A program made the translations under genes and the position numbers. The notes below the pieces were generated by a model. That model did not search any database. It was given only the letters and a program-made list of their open reading frames with translations, and was not told where the DNA came from. From NCBI GenBank assembly GCA_052148155.1, contig JBKQIY010000166.1, positions 43,871-107,870 on the forward strand: 64,000 bases of DNA. Reading direction: 5' to 3'. How positions within the stretch are numbered: the stretch's first letter is position 1; every line of letters begins with the position of its first letter. Source of the stretch: JBBQER01 sp052148155 (GTDB lineage: Bacteria; Actinomycetota; Acidimicrobiia; IMCC26256; PALSA-610). Positions 27,397-35,422 of this stretch are shown piece by piece.

Positions 27397-28665
27397 ATGG
27401 AATCGGGGCCCGATCCGAGCGATACCGGCGCGATCTCGGGCCACCGCGGTGCGATCGTCGTGCTTCCGACGGTCGCGGCCGGCCAGCACGGCCCGGTCGC
27501 CGCATGGGTGAGCGCCGCCGGTTGGGCGACTGCGCTGCGCAACCTGCTCGGCCAGGTGTGGGTCGTGACCCCCGACGGTCCGATGGAGCCCGACGAACTG
27601 CGCCGACGCGCCTCCGCGCCGACGCTCGCATCGCCGTCGAGACCGAGCTGGCACCGTTGGGTCCCGGTGGTCGCGAACACCGCACGCAAAGACGTTCGCG
27701 AATGGCGACGGGCACGGACATTTCACGTCGACCCTTCGGGTCCGTGGTGCGACTCCGACGTCGCCTGCGTCTGGCAACGCCACGAGCTGTTTCACACCGC
27801 CGGTCCGCGCCTGGCTCGCACGCTCGGTGTGCCGTCGATCGTGTTTGTGCCCGCACCGCTGGTCTGGCAGGCGCAGCAGTGGGGTGTGCGGCGTCCCGGC
27901 TGGGGTCACTGGACCGAACTCGCCGGTGAGCGGACCCCGTTACGCAGCGCCGACGTCGTCGCCTGCGGATCGGAGGCAGTTGCCGAACAGGTTCGGCGCA
28001 TCGGTGTCGACGACCGCCGCATCGTGATCACACCGACCGGCGCCGATCTCGACCTGTTCCGATCGTTTCCGGACCGAGACGCACTCCGACGCCGTCTCGG
28101 CCTCGAAGGCCGGTTCGTGGTCGGTTGGGTCGGAAGCTTTCGACGATTCCACGCGCTCGACCAGGCAGTCGACGCCGTTTCTGGCCTCGAAGGAACGACG
28201 CTGTTGCTGGTCGGCGACGGTCCCGAACGCGCCGCGGTCGAACGCCTCGCACGCCAGCGGGGCGTCGCGGTGCACTGCACCGGCACCGTCGCACACGACG
28301 ACGTCGGCGGCTACCTCGCGGCGATGGACGTGGCGCTCGTGCTCGCGTCGAACGACCAGCCGTTCCACTACTCGCCGCTCAAGCTCGCCGAGTACCTGGC
28401 GGCGGGCGTGGCGGTGGTCGCTCCCCGGGCCGGTTCGCTCCCGACACAACTTCGTGACGGCGTCGACGCGGTCCTCGTCGCCCCGGGCGACCGCCGCGCG
28501 CTGGCCGACACGTTGCGTGCACTTCGCGACGATCCCACGATGCGTGAGGGACTCGGCCGGGCCGCGAGGTCCGTTGCCGGCGAACGCTGGTCGTGGGACC
28601 ATTCGGCGCGTCAGGCGCTCGCGGCGGCGAGCCGCGTCGCGCCACGGTCCCGATCGGGCCCGTAA
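27397..28665 (+). CDS. glycosyltransferase family 4
   Basis: 422 residues from the ATG at 27397; a TACCGT box 9 bases before it supports this start over upstream open codons. Features are IVVLPTVAAGQHGPVA, SIVFVPAPLVWQAQQWG, VGWVGSFRRFHALDQAV at the C-domain entry, and the motif HYSPLKLAEYLAAGVAVVA, in which E stands in the usual donor-contact position. First gene of a cluster with the ABC exporter pair. A transferase acting before export is likely. Confidence 0.85.
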   Translation: MESGPDPSDTGAISGHRGAIVVLPTVAAGQHGPVAAWVSAAGWATALRNLLGQVWVVTPDGPMEPDELRRRASAPTLASPSRPSWHRWVPVVANTARKDVREWRRARTFHVDPSGPWCDSDVACVWQRHELFHTAGPRLARTLGVPSIVFVPAPLVWQAQQWGVRRPGWGHWTELAGERTPLRSADVVACGSEAVAEQVRRIGVDDRRIVITPTGADLDLFRSFPDRDALRRRLGLEGRFVVGWVGSFRRFHALDQAVDAVSGLEGTTLLLVGDGPERAAVERLARQRGVAVHCTGTVAHDDVGGYLAAMDVALVLASNDQPFHYSPLKLAEYLAAGVAVVAPRAGSLPTQLRDGVDAVLVAPGDRRALADTLRALRDDPTMREGLGRAARSVAGERWSWDHSARQALAAASRVAPRSRSGP

Positions 28666-28751
28666 CCGGCGCTCGACTCGGTAGGATTGGGCGGATCGAG
28701 GTGGCGCGCGGCGGGCGCCCTGCCTTGCCCCACGATCCGCATCGAGGATTC

Positions 28752-29603
28752 ATGGCGGCCACGCAGCCCTATCGCATCCCGACGATCTACGAGTCGACGG
28801 CCACCGGACTGCCGCCGTTGCGTGCGTACTTCGTCGAGCTGTGGGGGCGACGCCGATTCATGTGGCACTTGTCCCGATCCGACCTCAAAGCCGAGCATTA
28901 CGACTCGGCGATCGGCCAGCTGTGGGTCATCCTCGACCCGCTGCTGCTCGCCGCGGTGTACTTCCTGCTCCGCACCGTTGTGCGTCCCGCCGGCAGCGGA
29001 CCCGCACGCAACGCGATCATCGCTCACCTGGTGTGGGCGGTGTTCTTTTTCACGTTCGTGAGCAACTCCATGATGGCGGGCGCCCGGTCACTGCTGAACG
29101 GGCGGAACCTGATCATGAACGCGTCGTTCCCGCGGGCGGCGCTGCCGATCGTCGCGGTCGTCAAAGCCGTCTTCGACTTCTTGCCGACGTTGGTCGTGTA
29201 CTTCGCGTTCCATCTCGTCCTCGGGCAGCCGTTCGGCGCTTCCCTCGTGGTCATCCCGGTGATCGTCGTGATCCTCGCGGTCATGTCGCTCGGACTCGGG
29301 CTGCTGTTCGCGCCGCTCATGGTGTTCTACCGAGATACCGGCGGGTTCTTGCCGTACGTGACGAAGATCTGGCTGTATGTGACCCCGGCGTTGTACTTCG
29401 TGCGCGAGATCCCTCCGAAGCTGCTCGTCTACCTGCGCTGGAACCCGCTGTACCCGTCGTACGCGGCACTCGAGCAGATCTTCAACGCGCACATGCCGTC
29501 GCCGGCGTATCTGCTCGCGGCGAGCGCGTGGGCGGTCGGGTTCTTTTTCGTCGGAGCGTTGGTGTTCTTGGCGCGGGAGCGGGACTTTGCTGTCCGGCTC
29601 TGA
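28752..29603 (+). CDS. ABC-2 type polysaccharide exporter permease (Wzm/TagG type)
   Basis: 283 residues from an ATG preceded by GAGGA. A cytoplasmic N-terminus (RRFMWHLSRSDLKAEHYDSAIGQLWVILDPLL) is the hallmark of ABC-2 polysaccharide permeases. Six hydrophobic segments follow, with YFVREIP and NPLYPSYAALEQIF near the end, as in TagG/Wzm. With the ATPase that overlaps its 3' end by 17 bases it should move a lipid-linked glycan across the membrane. Confidence 0.88.
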   Translation: MAATQPYRIPTIYESTATGLPPLRAYFVELWGRRRFMWHLSRSDLKAEHYDSAIGQLWVILDPLLLAAVYFLLRTVVRPAGSGPARNAIIAHLVWAVFFFTFVSNSMMAGARSLLNGRNLIMNASFPRAALPIVAVVKAVFDFLPTLVVYFAFHLVLGQPFGASLVVIPVIVVILAVMSLGLGLLFAPLMVFYRDTGGFLPYVTKIWLYVTPALYFVREIPPKLLVYLRWNPLYPSYAALEQIFNAHMPSPAYLLAASAWAVGFFFVGALVFLARERDFAVRL

Positions 29604-30378
29604 CCGTCCGCCGGCCGTGTGGGTCGATGACCTGTGGGTCAGCTTTCGGGTGACACGCGAAAAAAACCAGACCCTGAAAGGCACCCTCGCGCGGATGCGG
29701 GACCGCTCGAAGCAGGCGATGCTGATCGAGGCGCTGCGGGGTGTGAGCTTCCAGGTGCCGGCAGGATCGGTCTACGGAGTGATCGGCCGCAACGGGGCCG
29801 GAAAGTCGACGATGCTGCGCACGATTGCCGGCATCCTGCCGCCGACAGCTGGCCGGGTCGCAGTGTGGGGCCGGGTCACCCCGCTGCTGTCGTTGGGTGT
29901 CGGGTTCAATCGCGAACTCACCGGACGTGAGAACATTTTGTTGGGCGGGCTCACCGCCGGCCTCACCGCCGCGGAGGTCTACGCCAACTTCGACGCGGTC
30001 GAGGAGTTCGCCGGTCTCGGCGACGCGATCGACTTTCCGATGCGGACGTACTCGTCGGGCATGTTCGGGCGTCTGGCGTTTTCGGTCGCCGCGCACCTCA
30101 GACCCGAGATTTTGCTCATCGACGAGGCGCTCGCGGCAGGCGACGCGGCCTTCAAATTGAAGTCGATGGGCAAGATCATCGAGCTGTGCGAGCATCAGGA
30201 ATGCACCGTGCTGATCGTGTCGCACGGCCTCGAGGTCGTGCGGGCCTTGGCAGAACGTTGTGTGTGGCTCGACCGTGGCGTCGTGCGTGACGAGGGCCCC
30301 GCCGACGAGGTGGTCTCGGCGTACATGGCCGAAGAGAACATCGAGGAGACGAGCGCCACCGCCCTCGAAGACGTGTGA
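29587..30378 (+). CDS. ABC exporter ATP-binding protein (Wzt/TagH type)
   Basis: 263 residues from a TTG start inside the permease gene, preceded by a GGGAGCGGGA site; the GTG at 29617 is an alternative. Walker A GRNGAGKST at 67-75, the signature YSSGMFGRLAFS, which is typical of polysaccharide exporters instead of LSGGQ, and Walker B ILLIDEALAAGD. It ends soon after the nucleotide-binding domain and lacks the C-terminal carbohydrate-binding domain of O9a-type Wzt, so recognition of a modified chain end is not expected. Confidence 0.88.
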   Translation: MLSGSDRPPAVWVDDLWVSFRVTREKNQTLKGTLARMRDRSKQAMLIEALRGVSFQVPAGSVYGVIGRNGAGKSTMLRTIAGILPPTAGRVAVWGRVTPLLSLGVGFNRELTGRENILLGGLTAGLTAAEVYANFDAVEEFAGLGDAIDFPMRTYSSGMFGRLAFSVAAHLRPEILLIDEALAAGDAAFKLKSMGKIIELCEHQECTVLIVSHGLEVVRALAERCVWLDRGVVRDEGPADEVVSAYMAEENIEETSATALEDV

Positions 30379-31229
30379 TACGCCCGGTCGCGCAACGGTT
30401 GACGGGGCGGAGCTATCTCGTGTCGAAGCAGATCGCGCTCGCCCGCATGCGCCGCAACGCCCCGCCCGTCGTCGTGTTCAGCATGGGCAAGACCGGCAGC
30501 ACCGCCGTCGCCCGCGCCGTGCAAGACGCCACCGGCGACCGTGTCTTCCAGGTCTTTCGACTCGACCCCGACCGGCTCGCACAAGCCGAACGTCGCTACC
30601 GGGCCGGGGCCCGATCCCCGTTCCCGGGCGCGATGCACCTGTGGGAATCGACCTACCTGGTCCGCCGTCCGCCCACCGCGGCCGCGCCGTGGACGGTGAT
30701 CACGACGGTACGAGAGCCGATCGCGCAGGCCGTGTCGGCGTTCTTTCACGGCGGCGTGCGGCGCGGGGTCGTACACGACGATGCCCCGACCGACACCCTG
30801 ACCGAGACGCTGCTCGCTGAGCGTTGGGTGCGCGCGCCGCTGCGTTGGTTCGAGCGGGAGTTCGTCCCGGCGTTCGGCATCGACGTGTTCTCCGAGCCGT
30901 TCGATCCTGTACTCGGATACGGGACGGTCGAAACGTCATCGGTGCGGGTGCTGTTGGTCCGCCAAGAGAACTTCGACGTCGTGCCCGACGTGCTCGCCCG
31001 GTTCCTGGGACGCCAGGCGCCGGTGCCGGTCCCGGCCCGCAACGAGGCGACGACCAAGGGATACGCGGCACGGTACCGGGAGTTCTTGGCTTCGGTCCGG
31101 TTGCCGGGCCCCGTCCTCGACGAGGCCTACTCCTCTCCTTACGCCCGACATTTTTATGCCGACAGTGAGCTGGAACGGTTCCGGCAGCGTTGGACCGAAG
31201 GGTCCGACGCGTCCGCCAGCTCCGCCTGA
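30375..31229 (+). CDS. putative capsular polysaccharide synthesis protein, sulfotransferase-like
   Basis: 284 residues, GTG start overlapping the ATPase stop by 4 bases. The N-terminus FSMGKTGSTAVARAV resembles the 5'-phosphosulfate loop of sulfotransferases, and TTVREPIAQAVSAFFHG the 3'-phosphate strand and helix. These are the marks of the capsular polysaccharide synthesis/sulfotransferase-like family. It may sulfate the exported glycan. An alternative is a related transferase without PAPS use. Translationally coupled to the exporter, which supports a glycan role. Confidence 0.65.
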   Translation: MIRPVAQRLTGRSYLVSKQIALARMRRNAPPVVVFSMGKTGSTAVARAVQDATGDRVFQVFRLDPDRLAQAERRYRAGARSPFPGAMHLWESTYLVRRPPTAAAPWTVITTVREPIAQAVSAFFHGGVRRGVVHDDAPTDTLTETLLAERWVRAPLRWFEREFVPAFGIDVFSEPFDPVLGYGTVETSSVRVLLVRQENFDVVPDVLARFLGRQAPVPVPARNEATTKGYAARYREFLASVRLPGPVLDEAYSSPYARHFYADSELERFRQRWTEGSDASASSA

Positions 31230-31309
31230 CGGTCCCGCGACACATTCACGAGGCGGTCCGATGGCCCGATTCGCCCCGGTTACGATGTTCGCCTGAGGAG
31301 GGTGCTGGG

Positions 31310-32530
31310 ATGGACGATTCGGACAAGGACGCCCCGGAGGCGTCGGGTTCGGCCGGGCGGCCCCAGATGCCGATCGGTGGCATGGTCAGGGACCCGAAGG
31401 AAATCAAGACCAACCCGTCGCTGACGAAGTTCCTGCGCGACCGCATGACCGCGGGCGTGATCGGCAGCCTGGTCGCGATTGGTGTGCTGCGGCCGCGTCT
31501 GCCGTCCGGGGAGCTCGGCCGCCGGTCCTGGAAAGGGCTCGCCGCGTTCTTGGGTTCGATTTTCGCGATCGTGTTCGTGTGGACGTCGGTCCACATCGTG
31601 CAGCCGGGAGCGGTTGCGGTGCCGGTCACGTTCGGTCATTCCGGCAAGCCCCTCGGCGCCGGCTTGCACATCACGTTGCCGTTCACGACGGCGTACTCGA
31701 TCAACACGCGTACCCAGAACTACACGATGACCTCCAACCCGGGCGAGGGCCAGAAAGGCAACACCGACGACTCGGTCGCAGTGCTCGGCCAAGACGGCGG
31801 CTCGGCGTCGGTCAACGCGACCGTCCTGTACCGGGTCGATCCGGGGAAAGCGACCGAGGTGTACCGCGACCTCGGTACCAACTACGCGAGCGCGGTCGTC
31901 CGTCCGTGGGCGCGGGGCTGCATCCGTGACGTGTTCACCCGGTACACGATGGTTGCCGCCGCAACCACCGACTGGAACAACGTCGAAACCGACGTCCATC
32001 AATGCATGGTGGCCAAGTTCGGAACCACGGGACTGATCCTCCAAGACTTCCAGCTCCGTGAGGTCACCCTGAGCAGCACCCTCGCGAGCGCAGTCGCGTC
32101 CAAGGTCGCCGCGCAGCAGGTCGAACAGCAGCAGGTGTTCGAGCTCGCCACCGCGCAACAGCAGGCCGACATCACCCGAATTCAGGCACTCGCGACCGCC
32201 GACTCCCAACAGATCCTGGCGTGCGGAGGTTCGCCGGCGACGCTGACCCGCGACGGCCAAGAGGTGGAGACGGTGATCCCGAATCCGCTGTCGAGATGTT
32301 CGCAGGCCCAGCTCACGCCGGCCTACTTGCAGTTCACCTATATCCAGGCGTTGAAGCAGCTCGCGTCCTCGAACAACACGACGACGCTCGTGTTGCCGTT
32401 CGACAAGAACCTGACGCCGCTCATCTCGCTGCCGGCCGGCGCGCCGACCGGCTCGACGAGCGGTTCGACGACGACGACCGTTCCCGGCAGTTCAGGTTCG
32501 TCGACCATCACCGCCGGCAGCGGCCCGTAA
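31310..32530 (+). CDS. SPFH/band 7 family membrane protein
   Basis: 406 residues from an ATG with a GAGGAGGG site. A TACGAT box at 31281-31286 implies a leader of about 17 bases. One membrane segment lies near residues 75-95 (GLAAFLGSIFAIVFVWTSV). Then comes a prohibitin-type domain with HIVQPGAVAVPVTFG and LHITLPF, and a Gln/Ala-rich helix (VAAQQVEQQQVFELATAQQQ). The tail is Ser/Thr/Gly-rich. Such proteins form membrane scaffolds or protease partners. No NfeD or FtsH partner is beside it. Confidence 0.75.
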   Translation: MDDSDKDAPEASGSAGRPQMPIGGMVRDPKEIKTNPSLTKFLRDRMTAGVIGSLVAIGVLRPRLPSGELGRRSWKGLAAFLGSIFAIVFVWTSVHIVQPGAVAVPVTFGHSGKPLGAGLHITLPFTTAYSINTRTQNYTMTSNPGEGQKGNTDDSVAVLGQDGGSASVNATVLYRVDPGKATEVYRDLGTNYASAVVRPWARGCIRDVFTRYTMVAAATTDWNNVETDVHQCMVAKFGTTGLILQDFQLREVTLSSTLASAVASKVAAQQVEQQQVFELATAQQQADITRIQALATADSQQILACGGSPATLTRDGQEVETVIPNPLSRCSQAQLTPAYLQFTYIQALKQLASSNNTTTLVLPFDKNLTPLISLPAGAPTGSTSGSTTTTVPGSSGSSTITAGSGP

Positions 32531-32560
32531 CGACAGGCTGCACGCAGGCCCTGACCGGGT

Positions 32561-32592
32561 GTGCGCCGCCGTCGCGAACCGGACGGCCGCAC
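32561..32592. terminator. candidate bidirectional terminator hairpin
   Basis: GTGCG/CGCAC and GCCGTC/GACGGC form an 11-bp stem with a 2-base bulge and an 8-base loop. It lies between the convergent SPFH and epimerase genes. There is no U tract. Confidence 0.45.
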
Positions 32593-32632
32593 CCCGTCGC
32601 GGTCGGCGGTGTCCAGTGTCAGGTGTCAGGTG

Positions 32633-33568
32633 TCAGGTGAGTGTGCGTAGCCAGTCGACCGTCGCGGCGAGGCCGTCGTCGAGCCCGACCGAGGCGTGAA
32701 AGTCGAGGTCGGCCGCGGCGGCGGTCGGGTCGGCCCGGCTGTGGCGTACGTCGCCTGGCCGGGACGGGACGAACCGCGGGTGCGGTTCGACGTCGAGCAG
32801 CTTGCCGAGCACGTCGAGCACGTCGAGCAGCGTCCACGACCTGCCGCCCGCGATGTTGTACGCCCGGCCGGCGCACCTCTCGCCGGCCGCGCCGGCCGCC
32901 GCGAGGTTCGCGGCGACGACATCGGAAATGAATGTGAAGTCGCGCGACTGCAGCCCGTCACCGTGGACCTCGGGGTCACGTCCGTGCAACAGGGCGTCGG
33001 TGAACAGCGGGACGACCGCCGCGTAGGTCGCGTCCGGCCGTTGGCGGGGCCCGTACACGTTGAAGTAGCGCAACGCGACCGTCTCGAGGCCGTACAGCTC
33101 GCTGAACACACGGCAGTACTCCTCGGCGGCAAGTTTCGACACCGCGTACGGCGAACGTGGCCGCATCGGTGCGTCCTCGCGGGTCGGCAGCGGGGCCGCA
33201 CCGCCGTACACGCTGCTCGACGATGCGTGCACGACCCGGCGGACGCCGGCGTCGACGGCGGCCTTCAGGACGGTCAGCGTGCCGTGCGTGTTCGCGGTGT
33301 CGGTGACGAGAGGATGCTCGACCGACCGCAGCACAGCTTTGTGCGCCGCCTGGTGGAACACGAGCTCGCAGCCTTGTATCGCGTCGCGGACGGCGTCCTC
33401 GTCGGCGACGGAGCCGACCTCCAGGCGAGCGCGTCCGTCGACGTTCTCGCGGACGCCGGTTTCGAGATCGTCGAGCACGACGACATCGTGATCGTGATGC
33501 ACGAGCGCGTTGACGAGGTGCGAACCGATAAAGCCCGCACCTCCCGTCACCAGGATCTTCATCCTCAT
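32633..33568 (-). CDS. NAD-dependent sugar epimerase/dehydratase (GalE-like)
   Basis: 311 residues from the ATG at 33568, preceded by GGAGGG. Extended SDR with GGAGFIG at 9-15, HQAAHKAVLRSVEHP, a Ser in HASSSSVYGG near 118, and Y141-x3-K145. RYFNVYGPRQRP and GGRSWT fit UDP-glucose or UDP-GlcNAc 4-epimerases. It would supply an activated sugar to the glycan cluster upstream, with which it converges. It is the last gene of the minus-strand group that begins with the GGDEF gene. Confidence 0.85.
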   Translation of the reverse strand: MRMKILVTGGAGFIGSHLVNALVHHDHDVVVLDDLETGVRENVDGRARLEVGSVADEDAVRDAIQGCELVFHQAAHKAVLRSVEHPLVTDTANTHGTLTVLKAAVDAGVRRVVHASSSSVYGGAAPLPTREDAPMRPRSPYAVSKLAAEEYCRVFSELYGLETVALRYFNVYGPRQRPDATYAAVVPLFTDALLHGRDPEVHGDGLQSRDFTFISDVVAANLAAAGAAGERCAGRAYNIAGGRSWTLLDVLDVLGKLLDVEPHPRFVPSRPGDVRHSRADPTAAAADLDFHASVGLDDGLAATVDWLRTLT

Positions 33569-33653
33569 CGTGGCGGCGCCCTCCGGCCCGGGAACGCCCG
33601 GGCGACCCGGCACGGCTGCCCGGCCAAGTGTCCCGGGCCGGCCCAGACGCGAC

Positions 33654-34346
33654 TTAGATCACCTGGGCGAGACGACGGTTGAGCGCCGCGAGGGTCGATC
33701 GAGCTGCCGCGTCGATCGGGCTGGCACCGGCCGCGATGCCGTAGTCGATGGGTGCGTCGGCGACGACTCCCTCGAGCGCAACCGCGACGACGGCGCGGTC
33801 GTCGGCGTCGTGGTCGATCTCACGGGCCCACAGCGGATGCGGCGTGAACTCGGCTCCGAGTTCCCGAACCGCGGCGAGGGTCGCCTCGACTGCGCCGACC
33901 AGACCGCTGCTCGACACCGCGCGGCCGATGGTGCGCCGGCCGTCGAGGATCAGGTGCACTTCGAGCTCGTCGGAGTCAGGGAACGCCAACACCGCGAGCA
34001 GACGGGCCCGGCGTCCGTCCGAACCGGTGTCTTCGACGTGTTCGGCGGATGCAGGCGGTTCAGGCGCGGCGACGGTTTCTGGCGGGGCGACCGCCTCGAC
34101 CGTCGGCGCCGCCGGTACGGGAGCGGCCGGAAACGACCGCCAACGGACGATCTCGACCGCGGTGCGTTCTTCGATGTGGCGGGCCACGATCCGTGACGCG
34201 TCGATCGGGACCGGATGTTCCGGGGCGTCGATCCGGTCGCCGAGGTGCAACTGGACGAGCAGCATGTCTTCGCGTTCGTCGAAGCCGGCAGCCTTGACGC
34301 CGGGCAGCTTGCGCAGCTCGAGCTCGAGGTCGTCGAGCGAGTTCAT
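33654..34346 (-). CDS. hypothetical protein
   Basis: 230 residues from the ATG at 34346, preceded by GAGAGGGG. Residues 1-75 are a small alpha/beta domain (LDDLELELRKLPGVKAAGF, HIEERTAVEIVRW). A Pro/Ala/Glu-rich linker follows at about 75-110, then a second alpha/beta domain with LAVLAFPDSDELEVHLILDGRRTIGRA. No family is recognised. It lies 31 bases after the GGDEF gene on the same strand, so it may be co-transcribed and could act in the same signalling path, which is inference only. Confidence 0.6.
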   Translation of the reverse strand: MNSLDDLELELRKLPGVKAAGFDEREDMLLVQLHLGDRIDAPEHPVPIDASRIVARHIEERTAVEIVRWRSFPAAPVPAAPTVEAVAPPETVAAPEPPASAEHVEDTGSDGRRARLLAVLAFPDSDELEVHLILDGRRTIGRAVSSSGLVGAVEATLAAVRELGAEFTPHPLWAREIDHDADDRAVVAVALEGVVADAPIDYGIAAGASPIDAAARSTLAALNRRLAQVI

Positions 34347-34377
34347 CTGTGACCCCTCTCGTGGTTCGCGGCGCACG

Positions 34378-35244
34378 TCAGCGTCCTGTCTTCATTTCGT
34401 ACATCCGTTTGTCGGCGATCGCCATGAGCTCTTCTTGTTCTGAGGCGTCGCCTGGGATCTGAGCCCAACCGTAGGAGAACGGCGGGCACGGACGATCGAA
34501 ACCTTCCGCGTTTCGGACCCGCGCCATGAGCAACTCGACGGCCTCGGGAGGGGTGTTCGGCAGGATCATCGCGAACTCGTCGCCTCCGATGCGGGCCGCG
34601 TCGTCACCGATGCGCATCACACGCCGGAACCGGTCACCCAAATTGCGAAGTGCCGCGTCGCCGGCCGGATGACCTTCGCTGTCGTTGACGACCTTGAGGT
34701 GATCGAGGTCGAGGACCACAAGCGTGAACTGCCACCCGTACCGGTTGCCCCGCGCGACAGCCATCTCGAGGAGACGAACGAAGCTGCGCCGGTCGTACAG
34801 GCCGGTGAGCGGGTCGTGCCAGGCGTCGTAGCGGACGACGTCGAGACGCAACGCCAACACACACAACGACAGCATCAACGACCGGTCGAAGTCGTCATGC
34901 TCGAGCGCCGGCTGGGTGTACAGACCGGGCGGAGCGACGAGCAGTTCGTCGTCTTCCTGGCTCAGCGGCCGCCGGCCGGCGCAGAAGATCTGACGTCCGA
35001 TCTGACGTTCCTCGAGCACCACGGCTGCGTCTTCGAGGGAAAACTGTTCGACCAGCGCGTCGAGCGATTGGTAGATCAGCGCGATGCCCGAATCGGTTGT
35101 CGCGATCGTCGCGAGCAGCTCTTCGCTCGGATCGGTCATCACGAGCGCTCCGCCGGCCCGTGCCGAATCGGTCTCGAACCGTCCAGTTGCAGCGCCGGGA
35201 AAGATTGCTCCCAATCCCCGTCCATAACCCGCCTGCTGCGGCAC
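34378..35244 (-). CDS. diguanylate cyclase (GGDEF domain protein)
   Basis: 288 residues from a GTG preceded by GGGAGGG. The N-terminal half (residues about 35-130) looks like a small sensory domain. The C-terminal GGDEF domain has DPLTGLYDRRSF at 144-155, LDLDHLKVVND, and GGDEF intact at 220-224. An RxxD inhibitory site (RIGD, 211-214) sits exactly 5 residues before it, so the enzyme should make cyclic di-GMP and be inhibited by its product. No membrane segment. It could tune the adjacent surface-glycan genes. Confidence 0.88.
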   Translation of the reverse strand: MPQQAGYGRGLGAIFPGAATGRFETDSARAGGALVMTDPSEELLATIATTDSGIALIYQSLDALVEQFSLEDAAVVLEERQIGRQIFCAGRRPLSQEDDELLVAPPGLYTQPALEHDDFDRSLMLSLCVLALRLDVVRYDAWHDPLTGLYDRRSFVRLLEMAVARGNRYGWQFTLVVLDLDHLKVVNDSEGHPAGDAALRNLGDRFRRVMRIGDDAARIGGDEFAMILPNTPPEAVELLMARVRNAEGFDRPCPPFSYGWAQIPGDASEQEELMAIADKRMYEMKTGR

Positions 35245-35404
35245 TGCACCCTCCCTGGTGTTGCCCCGCGGGTCGCGCCGTCACCTTGTGGGTGTGTCAT
35301 GGCCCGCCGCTCCATTTGACCCCGTGCTGGACGGGAAGAATAGCGGCATTCGTGCCTTTAGTGAAGGGCGAGCGCAGGTTTGGGGAGACTTTTTGGACCT
35401 GCAG

Positions 35405-35410
35405 TAACCT
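35405..35410 (+). promoter_or_regulatory. -10 box (TAACCT) of argS
   Basis: TAACCT ends 12 bases before the argS ATG at 35423, giving a leader of only a few bases. Confidence 0.35.
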
Positions 35411-35422
35411 TGCGGCTTCCAC

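Noticed and set aside
32616..32636. Three copies of GTGTCAG in tandem
   Set aside because: Only 21 bases, overlapping the end of the epimerase gene; likely simple slippage with no function implied.
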